Notes: generated from the sequence alone by a model not told the origin. A DNA stretch of 64,000 bases from SABI01 sp963676605 (GCA_963676605.2 CAXXSP010000058.1:1-64000); one strand, 5' to 3'; positions 36,809-46,950 are shown, counted from the stretch's first letter. A program made the numbers and translations.

Positions 36809-38588
36809 TCAAGTCAACACATCATACCCTACTGCAGCCGCCGCGGCTCTTGCATAGATATGGGTATCAAGAGCCTCATTTCTTTCACGGATCTTCACCC
36901 ACTCCCACTTAATCTTTGATCGCTTATCTTTTGGTGTTGTCTTCTGCAGGACCTCTGCACAGAGTTGCTTGAAATACTCATCTTCTCTATCTTCAGGGAA
37001 ATGGCACCAGCCGAAGGGATACGGATCATCTCCTTCCGGTGGTTTCTGCTTGAGCCAGTGAAAGAGTTCGCTCTTCAAGAAGGACGATCCCACTTCATAA
37101 TGAAACAAAGCATTTCGCATATGTTTTCCCCCGATATGATCCACGGCCTTTGCTCCAGAGATCGGGGCTTTCAACCGGTCTGATCCCTGGATAGCGAGAA
37201 CCCGGTCCTGAGGATATCCCCTACAGAAATGATACACCGTCTCGGTATTGTACCCAGCATCGATGCAGATACCCGAAAGATAGAGAACTTCACCGGTCGG
37301 GTGCACCCACTGTTTGGTCATGAGCATTGCCAGCTCTTCCCAGCATCGATCATTCAATGAGTTGGTTGTATGATCGGCAGTGAAGACATGATACTCCACG
37401 CTCCAATGCTCGAACCGTTTCCCCCAGCCGATCACTTCCACCTCAATTCGATTTTCCTGAACGTCGGCACCGGCGGTAAGCATCACGATATCCTCATGGA
37501 TATCACCGGATCGCCAGGATTCTTTGCGGCCACGCAGGACCTCCCAGTCCTGCTGTTCTGATTTCTCCTCCCAAGTCTCAGCAAGTTCATCATTGATAAA
37601 AGAGATCAGCTTGTTCACATTCCCCTGGGCATCGAGCCACTGCTCCACCAAGGATTCCCAGGTTGTCCAGCCTACCGGGGCATAGAGGGAGCTGATCTGA
37701 TAACTCCTGATACTCTTCCCTGTAGAATGAGGATTGGTCGGTCTCCATTCCCCTTTCTTCAGCATGAGCTCCTTGTGATAGTTCTTGATCTCCCCCTTGC
37801 AGTGAGGACACTCATACCAGACTTCCCGGCCTCCTTCAGGGTTCTTCTTCCATTTCATTTGGGTCCACATCAGTATCTGATACTCACCACAATGAGGACA
37901 GGGAACGAAGAACTTCCTCATATCACCGGCAAGATAGCCGGCCTCCACTTTGGACCTTCCCTTGACCGATGGCTTGGAGATCGCAACAGCCTTTGAGTTC
38001 GGGTAGGTCCTGAGTCTCTTCAGCAGCAGGGTCCAAGGGTCTCCTCGACCATTGAGATCCTCCGGCCATTCATCGATCTCATCCCCGATCGCGATTCGCT
38101 TTGGGGAAGAAATGAGATCAGTAATCGACCCGGCATTCCCGATATTCAAGCTGCCGCCAGGAAACAGCTTCAACCTGGTAGTATTGCCTCCCTCCAGGGT
38201 CCGTTTTTTCACGATCGCATCCCTGATCACCGGTGTGCTAGTAATCATCGGATCGATACGGGTCTTGGAGTTCTTATCCACCATTTTCTCACCTGCCCAG
38301 ACAACCAAGATCTCGGAGGGATCATAGTGAATATAATAGCCGATCGGATTACACACCCCGGCCTCTGTTGCTCCCATTTGGGAAGCTTTCATGATGTACA
38401 CTACCTTCACTCTCGAGTTTGCAGAGAGTACATCCATGATCTCTTTCCAGAAGGGAGTCCGGTCGGTACGATAAGGCCCCGGCTCCGCTAGATCCCTTGG
38501 GAAGTATCCGGTACCGGTCTGCCCATTGACTGACAGTGAGATCTGCGGGAGGTTTCAGACTCTCTTGCCCAGGATTTTCAGGACCATT
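36809..38588 (-). CDS. terL: terminase large subunit, GpA family, frameshifted at N-terminus
   Basis: ATP-driven packaging motor and nuclease. From 38437 to the stop (542 residues) the frame is clean: the ATPase has MKASQMGATEA as the Walker A region and RIAIGDEIDEWP as Walker B. CPHCGEYQ and CPHCKGEI form a zinc-binding pair, and LTAGADVQENRIEVEVIGWG opens the nuclease part. Upstream the N-terminus is recoverable: LTVSQWADRYRILPK joins DLAEPGPYRTDRTPFWKEIM when GGG near 38492 is read as GG. One more change near 38555 leads to an ATG at 38588. It should be followed by gpW but is followed by the A+T-rich cassette. Confidence 0.88.
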
Positions 38589-38595
38589 GCTGTTT

Positions 38596-39162
38596 CAGAT
38601 TTCAAATTGCTTCACCTCTTCTGAAAGAGTATGGAGGATCGTATCGATCTCCAGTCTCATCGTCTCTCTCGTATCTTCTTCATTGCCGCCGGCCTGGTAG
38701 GCTGCATGAGTCTTCTGCGCCAGCCGATCCGGGAGGTTTCTTAGGGAATCGGTCAGGTGCTTGGCATATCTGGTAAGAAATTCCCACTGCCAGCTTCCGT
38801 TCGATCAATTCCCCGGAATCTTTTCGGTATTCCAGCTCTGCCTGGAGGGGCAACATACTCAGCTTCTCTTCGCCTGGGCAATCGCCTTCTTTCGTGCCCA
38901 GTCGGTGAACTCCTCATCAGTCGAGGAAGGAGATCCTTTGAACTTCTGCGGGACGGTTTCTGATTTCTTCTTCCCTTCCCCGCTCGGTACGATTGAACTC
39001 GAACTGCTCGTTTGGCGATCTCGAAGACCAGCTTCCCATCCTCAGTAATCGCCTCCCCGAAAATGTTTCCCTCGAGCAATGGCATTGGAAACGGCACTCC
39101 GAGAAATATCGAGCCGACGGGCAAACTCAGCCTTGGGGATGATCTCTATTCTTCTTACTCAT
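38596..39162 (-). CDS. terS: terminase small subunit (Nu1-like), several frameshifts
   Basis: The DNA-recognition subunit of packaging, about 185 residues if repaired. Start MSKK at 39162; deleting one A near 39147 gives IEIIPKAEFARRLDISRS then AVSNAIARGK, a winged helix-turn-helix like Nu1. Later pieces appear in other frames: FGEAITEDGKLVFEIAKRAV, DEEFTDWARKKAIAQAKR and TDSLRNLPDRLAQKTHAAYQ, ending in LHTLSEEVKQFEI at 38596. At least four indels. It stops 8 bp before the terL start. Confidence 0.65.
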
Positions 39163-39526
39163 CTCTACCTACCCCTATCAACACCATCTGCCACCAAATC
39201 GATTTACAAATTTTGAAGGACCGCAGATACAAACGCCCGGGCGCAACGACCATCCGATATCTCCCTAAATCCCCAGAAGAACCTACCCACTGCCACCTAC
39301 CATCAGCAACAGCGATACTACTCTTATGCTCTCTCACGGCCATAATCTCCATCCTCCAACAGGTCATCGGAAGGTTGTCATCCCATCCTCGAGCGTCTGA
39401 CCGGTCTCTATGAGCTTCTTTCAGCTTTGCATAGGTCAGCCCGTAGGTGCTACATACCTCAGCCACCGAATCGAATATCTTAATCGAGTAGGTCGTGATC
39501 GCTATGATCTTTCTATGATTCGCCAT
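39155..39526 (-). CDS. small phage protein, unknown
   Basis: A 123-residue basic protein overlapping terS by 8 bp and VRR-NUC by one base. The first part, KIFDSVAEVCSTYGLTYAKL, is helical and could be a small DNA-binding fold. The C-terminal part is rich in Arg and Trp. No family recognised. Its place between nuclease and terminase suggests a packaging or DNA-processing accessory. Confidence 0.55.
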   Translation of the reverse strand: MANHRKIIAITTYSIKIFDSVAEVCSTYGLTYAKLKEAHRDRSDARGWDDNLPMTCWRMEIMAVREHKSSIAVADGRWQWVGSSGDLGRYRMVVAPGRLYLRSFKICKSIWWQMVLIGVGRDE

Positions 39527-39886
39527 TAAGCCTCTTCTCCTCCATCTTCATTACGTCTCTGATCAATGAGTATCTGCTGCACATCCTCCACACTCCTCAC
39601 CACGGCATAGAACACCCCGTTCTCCTCACACCGATTCTTGAACCGTCTCTGGTTATCGGACAGCTGCCCAGTCTCAGTCTTTACCTCCAAATAGCCGATA
39701 ACTCTGTGAGGGAACCACACCACCAGGTCCGGCGGTCCCCGGTCTCAACCCCATCGTGATCATCCGCATTGTCCGCAGCTTAATCGGTCCGGCTCCTTCG
39801 TTCGGCACCGAGTGACAGAAGATTCCTTGCCCCGATAAGTACTCCACGATCTCAGCTTGGATCTTCGCCTCTGTATTTCTCTTCAT
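39526..39886 (-). CDS. VRR-NUC domain nuclease, frameshifted
   Basis: A 119-residue PD-(D/E)XK nuclease of the VRR-NUC family found in phage replication and packaging modules. The N-terminus MKRNTEAKIQAEIVEYLSGQ and the SVPNEGAGP segment are in one frame. Reading GG near 39737 as G gives GTADLVVWFPHRVIGYLEVK, restoring the catalytic D...E-x-K core. The end continues FKNRCEENGVFYAVVRSVED. Such enzymes resolve branched DNA or flap structures. Confidence 0.8.
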
Positions 39887-39927
39887 TCTCTTTCTTCCTC
39901 CAAATCCTGAGTAAATCCGGTCCCGCT

Positions 39928-40087
39928 GGTAGTGGTAGTACGGTAGTACCCTAAAGGGTACTACTACCGTTACTACCGATACTGACCACCTTTGCCCCCC
40001 TGGTAGTAGTTTCCGTTACTACCGGTATACTACCGACTACTACCGGGTAGTCTTTGGTAGTGCTACCGTAGAACTACCTTTACTACC
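39928..40087. repeat. ACTACC/GGTAGT iteron-like array
   Basis: Thirteen exact hexamers in 160 bp: GGTAGT at 39928, 39934, 39942, 40002, 40046 and 40056; ACTACC at 39963, 39972, 40018, 40029, 40039, 40073 and 40082. It includes a 9-bp hairpin with TAAA loop (39943-39964), the palindrome TACCGGTA (40020-40027) and ACTACC-G-GGTAGT (40039-40051). It lies between VRR-NUC and the end of primase-helicase. A replication origin or packaging site is likely. Confidence 0.85.
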
Positions 40088-42202
40088 GAGCCTCGTGAGC
40101 ATCATGATCGAGGAGGTTTCCCCCTCGATAATCAGGTAGCCGGCCTGGTATTCCTGGATCAATCCTTCTGCTATCAATCGACTGGTCATCGACCTTGGAT
40201 CAGAAGCCTTGAATTTCTGGCTCAAGTTTCCTTCCTTGATCTCTGGGTTTATGCTCTTGATATAATCCTTCCATGCCGACTTCGTTATATAGGGCAATCC
40301 GTCAATATCCTCTGACCCTGAGTTCAACCAAGCCTGGATCATATCGTTGACTCGCTCCTGCTGCTTGCTGTCCCGCTGCTGCTGAGCTCGGGGAAACTCC
40401 TTCGGTTACGACTGCACTGGATACCTGCAAGCCATCCTCATCAAGCCAGGGGAGCTGCACTTCCTCCAGTTCCACATGGAAATCCTCAGTCATTTCGGCA
40501 TCCTTCACCTTCTTCTGGGAGATGGTGATCGGAGTATTCGCTCCTCCCGGCTCTATGGAGATATCGACATCCATGGCAGCTCTCCAGGCTGAAGATCCCC
40601 GGGCTCGGTGCTGCGCTTCCGAGTTCACTCCGGTATGGTGAACCAGTGCCACTGAGCAGGAGAATTCCCTCATCAGATGAGCACAGGCATCCAGCATCGA
40701 TTTCGCATCCTGGGCACTGTTCTCATCACCTGCAAAGAATCGATGGAGGGTATCCACCACTATCAGCTTCGGCTGGATCTCAAGGGAGTGAATATTGCTC
40801 ACCGTCTTGCTCAAGCCTTCTGCAGTATTGAGATCCACGGCTCCCACTGAGAGGGTCATATCAAGGTGATTGATCCGGTGATACTGCTTCCAGGCAGCGA
40901 TACGGCTGCGAAGTCCGTAGTGACCTTCTCCAGCCAGATAGACCACATGGCCGCTCTGCACCTTCTGACCAAGCCAATGGGTTTTCTCTGAGGCGATATG
41001 GAGACACCAGTCGAGGACCACGAAGGTCTTGCCTGACCCCGAAGGGCCCATGGATCATGATCATGGCCTCTTCCTGCAGCCACCTTCGTACCAGCCACTT
41101 GAGCGGGGACGGGTGCTGAGAGAATTCATCAGCATACACCAGCCAGGAGAGCGTCTTTGGCTGCAGCAGATCTTTGAGATCCCCACCAGAGAGGAGGAAA
41201 TCGTTCGCATCCCCTACTTCCGGCGGCATGATCACCTCTGCTCCTGACTTCTCTGCTGCCTCATCAGCACACTTTTTTCCAGTTCCTGATTCATCGTTAT
41301 CGGCAACAATGATGAGATCTTTTGTCGGGAACCTGTTCCTGATCGAGGAGGTCACTGGGATCAGGTTTTTTCGCATTGTAGGCGATAACAACCGGCTCTC
41401 TGGTAACCTCATGGATACTGGCAGCTGTTGCATACCCTTCTGCAATATAGACCCGTTTCCCCGTATCGAGATCCCCCAGCCACCAGAAACAGCCTCCAGC
41501 CTTCCCTCCCGAATGGAACAGCTTCTTTCCCGAGTCAGCGATGTATTGCAAGGTTGAGAGCTCCCCATCGGCGGTGAACAACGGCAGCATGAGCCGCCCG
41601 TCTTTAGAGAGTTTGATTCCATGGGGTTTCACCTGTTTCCGCTGCAGGTAGGGATGATCCTCTGGCGCTGGCTCGGCAGCTTCCCAGAGCTGCTGACAGC
41701 TTTCTGCTGTTTCCTGATGTTTCCGTTCCCGCTGCTTATCCCGGAGCTCAGCTGCTATCCTTAACCGCTCAGCAACCTTCATCGATTCCACGGCAGTGAG
41801 TTCCCGTCCGATATCAGCACGCCACTGGTTTTTCTTCTCTTCCTTCCAAGTACCGAAAGCTCCTGCAGGGATTCCATCAGAGAAGGCAACATACCAGCCG
41901 GAGAGGTCTGATCTGGACCCGTCCGCTGAGAACCGGTGAATCTCCCCATTAAAGGTGATCCCGCCGGGTGCATGGAGTCCTGCGTCCCTGGATAGCTTGA
42001 GATAATTGCATCTCTGGAGGTATTACTGACTCTTCCTTGTACTCCCAGGGGTGCCCCAGAAGTTCAACGATATTACCCGGTCTTTGGGCTGCTGTTGCTA
42101 TCAAAACGGCACCCCGTCAAATGATTCCCACTCATCACAGGCCTTGATGGTCCGGGCAAATTGCTCCGGTGGTTGTGTACTAAAAATCTTGCAGACCCCC
42201 AT
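40040..42202 (-). CDS. phage primase-helicase, several frameshifts
   Basis: A replication protein of about 715 residues. In order: an N-terminal region from 42202 (MGVCKIFSTQPPEQFARTIK then QRPGNIVELLGHPWEYKEES); a primase segment with FNGEIHRFSADGSRSDLSGW; a TOPRIM core with VYIAEGYATAASIHEV and LIIVADNDESGTGKK; and a RepA/RecA-like helicase with HGPSGSGKT (Walker A) and LIVVDTLHRF (Walker B). The C-terminal winged region is MIQAWLNSGSEDIDGLPYIT. Frame changes fall at homopolymers: AAAAAA near 41372, GGG near 41050, CCCC near 40392, and one or two near 42010-42100. The 3' end runs into the repeat array. Confidence 0.78.
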
Positions 42203-42204
42203 CC

Positions 42205-43928
42205 TCAGAATACTGAAGGCAGGTACTGGCAGCATTTGGGAACTTCTCCTCTCAGCCAGGCGGTAACAAAATCAGGTTCTGGATGTCTCATATAATTCTC
42301 CTCGCATAAAAATGAGCTGTCAGTTTGCTCTATTCCCTCTTCTTCTCGTCTCTCCCAGACTCGCTCTGTTACCCGGTAAAATGTTCCGTCCTTCCGGTAA
42401 GAGATCGCCTCGGGAGGGTTCTTCAAACTGAACACCATACAGAGCTCATCAATATTCCAGTTCTCATCGATCTCCACCTGGCAACTTGCTGCTATGAACT
42501 TCAGGGACCCGAGAGCTTTCCTGCCTGCGTAACCGTCATGGAAGATCAGCAGATACTCAATGACCGGCATATCAGAGAGCGCTCCGAAATAGGTGATCTT
42601 CACCATCTCTTTCCCGCTTTTCCGGCTGATATGGGGAGACCAGAGCCAGCTGGTGACCAGCATACTGCTCTCTTCTTTTCCCATGATGTCATCATCATGC
42701 AGCTGCCAGTCATGGTGCTCGGCTGCAGGGAACTTATAACCGCAGTACTTGCAGACCATAGCCTGCGCTGCCAGGATCTCATCACACTTCGGGCAGATCT
42801 TCGAGGGAGGAAGAGCATCACTGTCTTCTGCTTTTCTCCCCGGGATTCTCACATTTGTGATAGGTCCATGGGTCTCCACTACCCCAGCGAAATCAAGTAC
42901 CAGACAGTGATCGGTATGGCTCTTCAGCCTCAATCCTCTTCCTGCCATCTGGATATAGAGTCCCGGTGAAAGTGTCGGCCTCATCATGACAATCAGGTCG
43001 ATATCGGGATAATCAAAACCGGTGGTCAGTACATTGGCATTGGTTAGAGCCCTGATCTCTCCTGCTTTGAACGACTCGATGATTCTCTGCCGTTCTTTCT
43101 TACCGGTTGCCCCGGTGATACAGTCAGCTGCAATTCCCCGGGAATTCAGGATTTCCTTCACGTGCTGGGCATGTTCCACCCCGGTACAGAAGAAGAGCCA
43201 CGATTTTCTCACACCCGCCAGGCTGATCACTTCTTCAATAACCGCTTCTGTTTTCGCTGTGACATCGACTGCTTGCTGAAGCTCCTTCTCGATATACTCC
43301 CCACCCCGCCGGTGTACTCCATCTGCTGATAGCTTCGACCTGGTGACCTTGCTTCTGAGATCCGCAAGGTAACCCTGTCTCTGGAGCTCCTCAATGGTGA
43401 CCGGTTCGATCAGATCATCGAATAAGGCGGGAGCATCGGTAATCATGCCATGCCCAAGGCGATAGGGAGTTGCCGTGAGTCCGATTACTCTCATATCAAG
43501 GTTTATCTCCTGGAGCCGCTGCAGGAATGACCGGTAGGTCCCTTCTGCCTTGTGACTCACAAGATGACATTCATCGATAATACAGAGATCGATATGACCC
43601 ACTTCATGATTCCTGATCGACTGGATACCGGCGAAGGTTATCGGTTCCCCGAGTTCTCTCCTGCCGATCCCGGGCAGAGTAGATCCCGAGCGGTGCATTC
43701 GGCCAATGGAGCCTCAGCTTCTGGGCATTCCTGCTCGATGAGCTCTTTCACGTGAGTGAGCATCAGTATCCTGGTCTCCGGCCATTTCTGGATTGCGTCC
43801 TTGCAGAGCTCAGCAATAATATGGCTCTTTCCGGCTCCAGTAGGCAGTACCAGACAAGGATGTCCTTCATGGGTCTCAAACCAGCTGTAGAGCTCTTTTA
43901 GTGCTTTCTCCTGATAATCTCTTAGCAT
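42205..43928 (-). CDS. DEAH-type helicase with zinc ribbon, frameshifted
   Basis: A superfamily 2 helicase of about 572 residues for phage DNA replication or recombination. VLPTGAGKSH is motif I, CIIDECHLV motif II, VIGLTATPYRLG motif III and MAGRGLRLK motif VI. A four-Cys ribbon ICPKC...VCKYCGYKF follows the helicase core. Two single-base changes near 43645-43725 (GG and CCC runs) split the N-terminus from the rest; repaired, it reads ELIEQNAQKLRLHWPNA. It is preceded by a 7-bp overlap with the nuclease and followed 2 bp later by the primase start. Confidence 0.85.
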
Positions 43929-44903
43929 GCTGGTACGATCTCCCCATGAAAGAGATCCCGAATCTCGTCGATGACTTCATCCCCGAAAGGACCGCCTGCG
44001 AGTATCTCCCTGCTTGAATACCCAAGTTCCCCATTGATAATCTCCTGATTTCCGATAATCCAGCAGGCATTCCATTCGCTGCATTTTTCTTCCCGTAAAT
44101 TCCATGGCACCAGATCAGGGTGGAACACGTGAGCTCTGCAGCCTGTAATTTGGGCCTCCTTAGGTATCTCTGCCTTCCAGCGAGCACAGGTCCCTGCAGT
44201 TGATTTCTTTCGTAGGGACAGATTCAAAGCAGAAAGAATGGGCAGCACAGAGCTTACACTGATACCAGGAAGGATCAGCGGACATTGGCTCAGGGAGTCG
44301 TTCACTCAAGGCGATCCTCTTACCCCGCTTAATGTATTTCTCACCAATCTCCCGGTCGATATAGACCCGCTCGGTATAGAGACGGTCATCATCCTTGCAG
44401 ACGGCATAATAGAGAGCCCGGGTGATATTCGCCTTAGTCATGGAGCACTGCATCTGGACAAAATGCTGCCACTTCGCTTTTTCTACTCCCTTCTTCTCAA
44501 GCTCATCAAAGCTCTTTTTCGAATGAGTTTTACATTCCCAGATATGTGTGGTCTTTGGTGCTTCAGGAAGTCCGCGAAAGATGATCCCGTCAGGGGAACC
44601 CTGAACATGGGACCCGGCATAGATCGTCCGCTGATACCGTCCGGTTTCTCTTAGGTCCACCCCGATCGCCCTCAGGTCGGAAGCTGCAGTGAGCTCTTCA
44701 TCCTGCCCTCTTCTGAATAACCGCTTGATCCTGCCGGGGAATTGTTCTCTCACCGCCCAGCGGAAAGAGAGCCAGAGCCACCGGTCGCAGGGATGCCCGA
44801 GAAGAGAGAATCCCAGATGATATCGAGGTTTCTCCGATAATTCTTCATGGTATCGATTGATGAGGGATATTGTATTGATTTCAGGCTCTGGTATAATAGC
44901 CAT
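43922..44903 (-). CDS. Cas4/RecB-like PD-(D/E)XK exonuclease, frameshifted
   Basis: A nuclease of about 326 residues in the recombination module. The start at 44903 (MAIIPEPEINTISLINRYHE) has AGGAG. PDGIIFRGLPEAPK...HIWECKTHSKKS is the D...E-x-K core. CKLCAAHSFCF and later cysteines (INCRTCARW) could ligate an Fe-S cluster as in Cas4. The frame breaks at GGG near 44187; with GG the C-terminus WKAEIPKEAQITGCRAHVF is restored to the stop at 43922. It supplies single-stranded ends for the Sak4-like annealing system upstream. Confidence 0.8.
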
Positions 44904-44946
44904 GCACTTCTCCTTGATTCGCGGTTCGATAGACACTCCCCAGGAA

Positions 44947-45465
44947 TCACTTCCTGAGGATGTGGCAGATTTGGTCGTCTCTTATCGTCCTTGCCCAGGG
45001 AGGAGTGCTCTTTTCATCTGCAGCAACTGCTGCAGGCTTCGGGGCCTGAAACGAAGGGACTAATCCCTCTTTCTTCTTGTAGCCTTTCACCTCATTCCTC
45101 GGATCGGGATACTCCTCACTCGTTTTAGAGAAACCCACCTTGATGCTGCAGGTACCTCCAACCAGTTCGTTGGTATCCTCTACTCGTACCAGCCCAATTG
45201 CTCTGATCAGAGAGCCAAGCTGCTTATGAGCAATCTCCATCGTCTGAGTGTTCCGGTTGATGAAGTTGATCAGATCAAAGACGATCATCCCCTCATGAGT
45301 GGGACCGGTGATACTGAATTGAAGGTTGATATATTTCCCTCCGCTCTTTGCTTCCTTGATATCAGCTTCTTTGATTTCGGCATCGTACCAGCCGGCTGGA
45401 ATCGGTTCGTAGGAGTCTTCCTGGGGAAGATCTGCCTCGTTATATACTTGTCCTAAATACGCCAT
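44947..45465 (-). CDS. DUF669-family phage single-strand DNA-binding-like protein
   Basis: A 172-residue protein with a single OB-like beta barrel (AGWYDAEIKEADIKEAKSGG then YINLQFSITGPTH) typical of DUF669, which is found next to phage recombinases and is thought to act as an SSB. The linker KPAAVAADEKSTPPW leads to a short C-terminal tail. It lies between the ATPase pair and the exonuclease on the minus strand. Confidence 0.72.
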   Translation of the reverse strand: MAYLGQVYNEADLPQEDSYEPIPAGWYDAEIKEADIKEAKSGGKYINLQFSITGPTHEGMIVFDLINFINRNTQTMEIAHKQLGSLIRAIGLVRVEDTNELVGGTCSIKVGFSKTSEEYPDPRNEVKGYKKKEGLVPSFQAPKPAAVAADEKSTPPWARTIRDDQICHILRK

Positions 45466-45482
45466 ATACTCTCTTCTCCTCC

Positions 45483-45872
45483 TTATGCTTCTTCCCTGGA
45501 GATGGTAAAACTCAGTCTCCCGGGTTTCGTGGTGATCGCTGCAAGCAGCGGTGTTGTTACTTCGGAATTGGTTTTATCCCAAACACTCTTACTGACCTCG
45601 GCCTTCCATCGGAACAGCTTCGGCAGCTGATCGGTTGTTCCGTGAATAGCAGCGATCCGCTGCAGCTCCACCTCGTCAACTTTCCGGGTCATCCGTCCGG
45701 TCACCTTGATCTTGAAAGGACCAGCGGGAATTGATTTCGTTCCTTCAAAGCTTTCTGGGACTTTGATCTGACCACTGAGCCAGTCTTCAATCTCCCGACG
45801 CTGATCGACTGCAGCCTTCTCTGCCAGCTTCGCCTCATCCCAGGCCTGACAGGCTCTTTCGATATCGGTCAT
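45483..45872 (-). CDS. phage recombination-module protein, unknown
   Basis: A 129-residue protein overlapping the Sak4-like gene by 4 bp. An N-terminal helix (ACQAWDEAKLAEKAAVDQRR) is followed by strands (PFKIKVTGRMTRKVDEVELQ). Similar small proteins often sit between Sak4 ATPases and DUF669 proteins in phages, but their role is unknown. No catalytic motif. Confidence 0.6.
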   Translation of the reverse strand: MTDIERACQAWDEAKLAEKAAVDQRREIEDWLSGQIKVPESFEGTKSIPAGPFKIKVTGRMTRKVDEVELQRIAAIHGTTDQLPKLFRWKAEVSKSVWDKTNSEVTTPLLAAITTKPGRLSFTISREEA

Positions 45873-46543
45873 GCAGCACCTCCGATCTTGGAGATGATCA
45901 TTCCGAGATCTGGACTCTCCCAGGGTGCTAACTTCCCCGAGCGATCCTTTGCCGTCCAGATCCCATCTGCATCACACATAAGAGCCCGCTGGGTTACTCC
46001 GTCACTATCTTTCTCTACTCTCAGAGCGAGCACCTCATCGAAAAAGTAAGGGAGCTGTTGCCCCGTCTTGTTTCCCGGCATCGAGGGAGAATAGAGTATC
46101 CTTCCCATCTCATCCTGGGTCTTCTCAAGCTTCGCAGAGAAATAGACATGCTTTCCCTGGATATCACGAAAGGCACGGATAAGATCGGTGATCTGCTCCT
46201 GCATTGCCCCGTAGGCTTGTCTGGGATCTTTGGCATGTTTCTTCTCATAGTTGAGTACCACCTCTGCGATCTCCGAGATGGAATCCAGACAGATACTCTG
46301 GTATTCACTCCCCTCTTCACTCGTCAGCCAGCTGTAGGCATCCTGCAGGTCAGCAACAGAAGAGATCTCGATGAACGGGATATCTTCATCTGCAAGGGAC
46401 AGAAGTCCCCCTTCCGCTGAAAGAACGATCGGTTTTGGCAGGGTTCTCACCAGTGAGGTCTTTCCGGCACCGGCAGCACCGTAAACCAGCAGCTTCACAC
46501 CTTGGACAGCAATGTCTCTGGTCGTCTGTAATCGTATTGCCAC
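45869..46543 (-). CDS. Sak4-like RecA-fold ATPase (AAA_24)
   Basis: A 224-residue single-strand-annealing recombinase helper. LVYGAAGAGKTSLVRTLP is Walker A and SICLDSISEIAEVVL the Walker B region. KHVYFSAKLEKTQDEMGRI matches the phage AAA_24/Sak4 family. GTG start with SD AAGGAG. It is the first large gene of the early operon, behind a leader of about 275 nt, and heads the recombination module. Confidence 0.82.
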   Translation of the reverse strand: MAIRLQTTRDIAVQGVKLLVYGAAGAGKTSLVRTLPKPIVLSAEGGLLSLADEDIPFIEISSVADLQDAYSWLTSEEGSEYQSICLDSISEIAEVVLNYEKKHAKDPRQAYGAMQEQITDLIRAFRDIQGKHVYFSAKLEKTQDEMGRILYSPSMPGNKTGQQLPYFFDEVLALRVEKDSDGVTQRALMCDADGIWTAKDRSGKLAPWESPDLGMIISKIGGAA

Positions 46544-46652
46544 TTCTTCTCCTTAAGTATTGGTAATCTTCATTTTCCTTGATCCTTGTACCACAAAAGA
46601 ATCAGGAATCCCGTAAGACTCTCCGGGTAGAGCTGTATTGTCAGGGGTTGTA

Positions 46653-46669
46653 CCCCAGGTTGGTTTCAA
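46653..46669 (+). repeat. 17-bp element, copy 2
   Basis: CCCCAGGTTGGTTTCAA, 16/17 identical to 10674-10690. It lies in the transcribed leader of the early operon, in opposite sense to transcription, next to GGGGTTGTACCCC (46644-46656), a small hairpin. Confidence 0.5.
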
Positions 46670-46700
46670 TCAATGAGAACGTGTGAATGTTTGTAGGGGA

Positions 46701-46820
46701 TCAGAAATTTCTTACCATATGTAGGATTCGAAATCGGTCTGTATAAACAACTTTTTTCCAATGGAGATCCGGGAATACCCAGTCAATCTTGCGTTTGTTT
46801 CTTCCATTCATTGTCTTCAT
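46701..46820 (-). CDS. 39-residue basic leader protein, candidate
   Basis: A short open frame at the very start of the early transcript: MKTMNGRNKRKIDWVFPDLH followed by WKKVVYTDRFRILHMVRNF. The ATG at 46820 is 7 bp after the -10 box, so translation would be leaderless. It is strongly basic with aromatic residues; no family is known. Position resembles that of a Cro or other early regulator, but it is too short for a standard helix-turn-helix. Confidence 0.4.
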   Translation of the reverse strand: MKTMNGRNKRKIDWVFPDLHWKKVVYTDRFRILHMVRNF

Positions 46821-46827
46821 GTGTGTC

Positions 46828-46856
46828 ACTATACATCCGTATACCTACATGTTCAA
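46828..46856 (-). promoter_or_regulatory. early leftward promoter
   Basis: On the minus strand TTGAAC (46856-46851) and TATAGT (46833-46828) are 17 bp apart. The spacer contains GTATAC flanked by ACAT/ATGT-like arms, a possible repressor operator. It drives the leader and the recombination-replication genes. Confidence 0.7.
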
Positions 46857-46914
46857 GAGGTTTTTATGTATGTTTTTTTTGCTCAGATTTATCAATAAAG
46901 ACACTCATATACGC

Positions 46915-46943
46915 TAGTCAACATATGAATATTTCGATATACT
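46915..46943 (+). promoter_or_regulatory. repressor promoter, leaderless transcript
   Basis: TAGTCA (46915-46920) and TATACT (46938-46943) are 17 bp apart. The repressor ATG at 46951 lies 7 bp after the -10 box and no SD is present, as for lambda PRM. ATGTATGTT (46867) and CGTATGTT (46948) could be related operator half-sites. Confidence 0.5.
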
Positions 46944-46950
46944 CTTACGT

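Noticed and set aside
39928..40087. CRISPR array
   Set aside because: The hexamers are too short, irregularly spaced and on both strands; no repeat-spacer pattern and no cas genes other than a lone Cas4-like phage nuclease.
10674..46669. 17-bp repeats as prophage att sites
   Set aside because: They would exclude both integrase and repressor from the element.
46620..46680. tRNA-like fragment (GGGTAGAGC...GGGGTTGTACCCC)
   Set aside because: No acceptor or T-arm can be formed; only short words resemble a tRNA.
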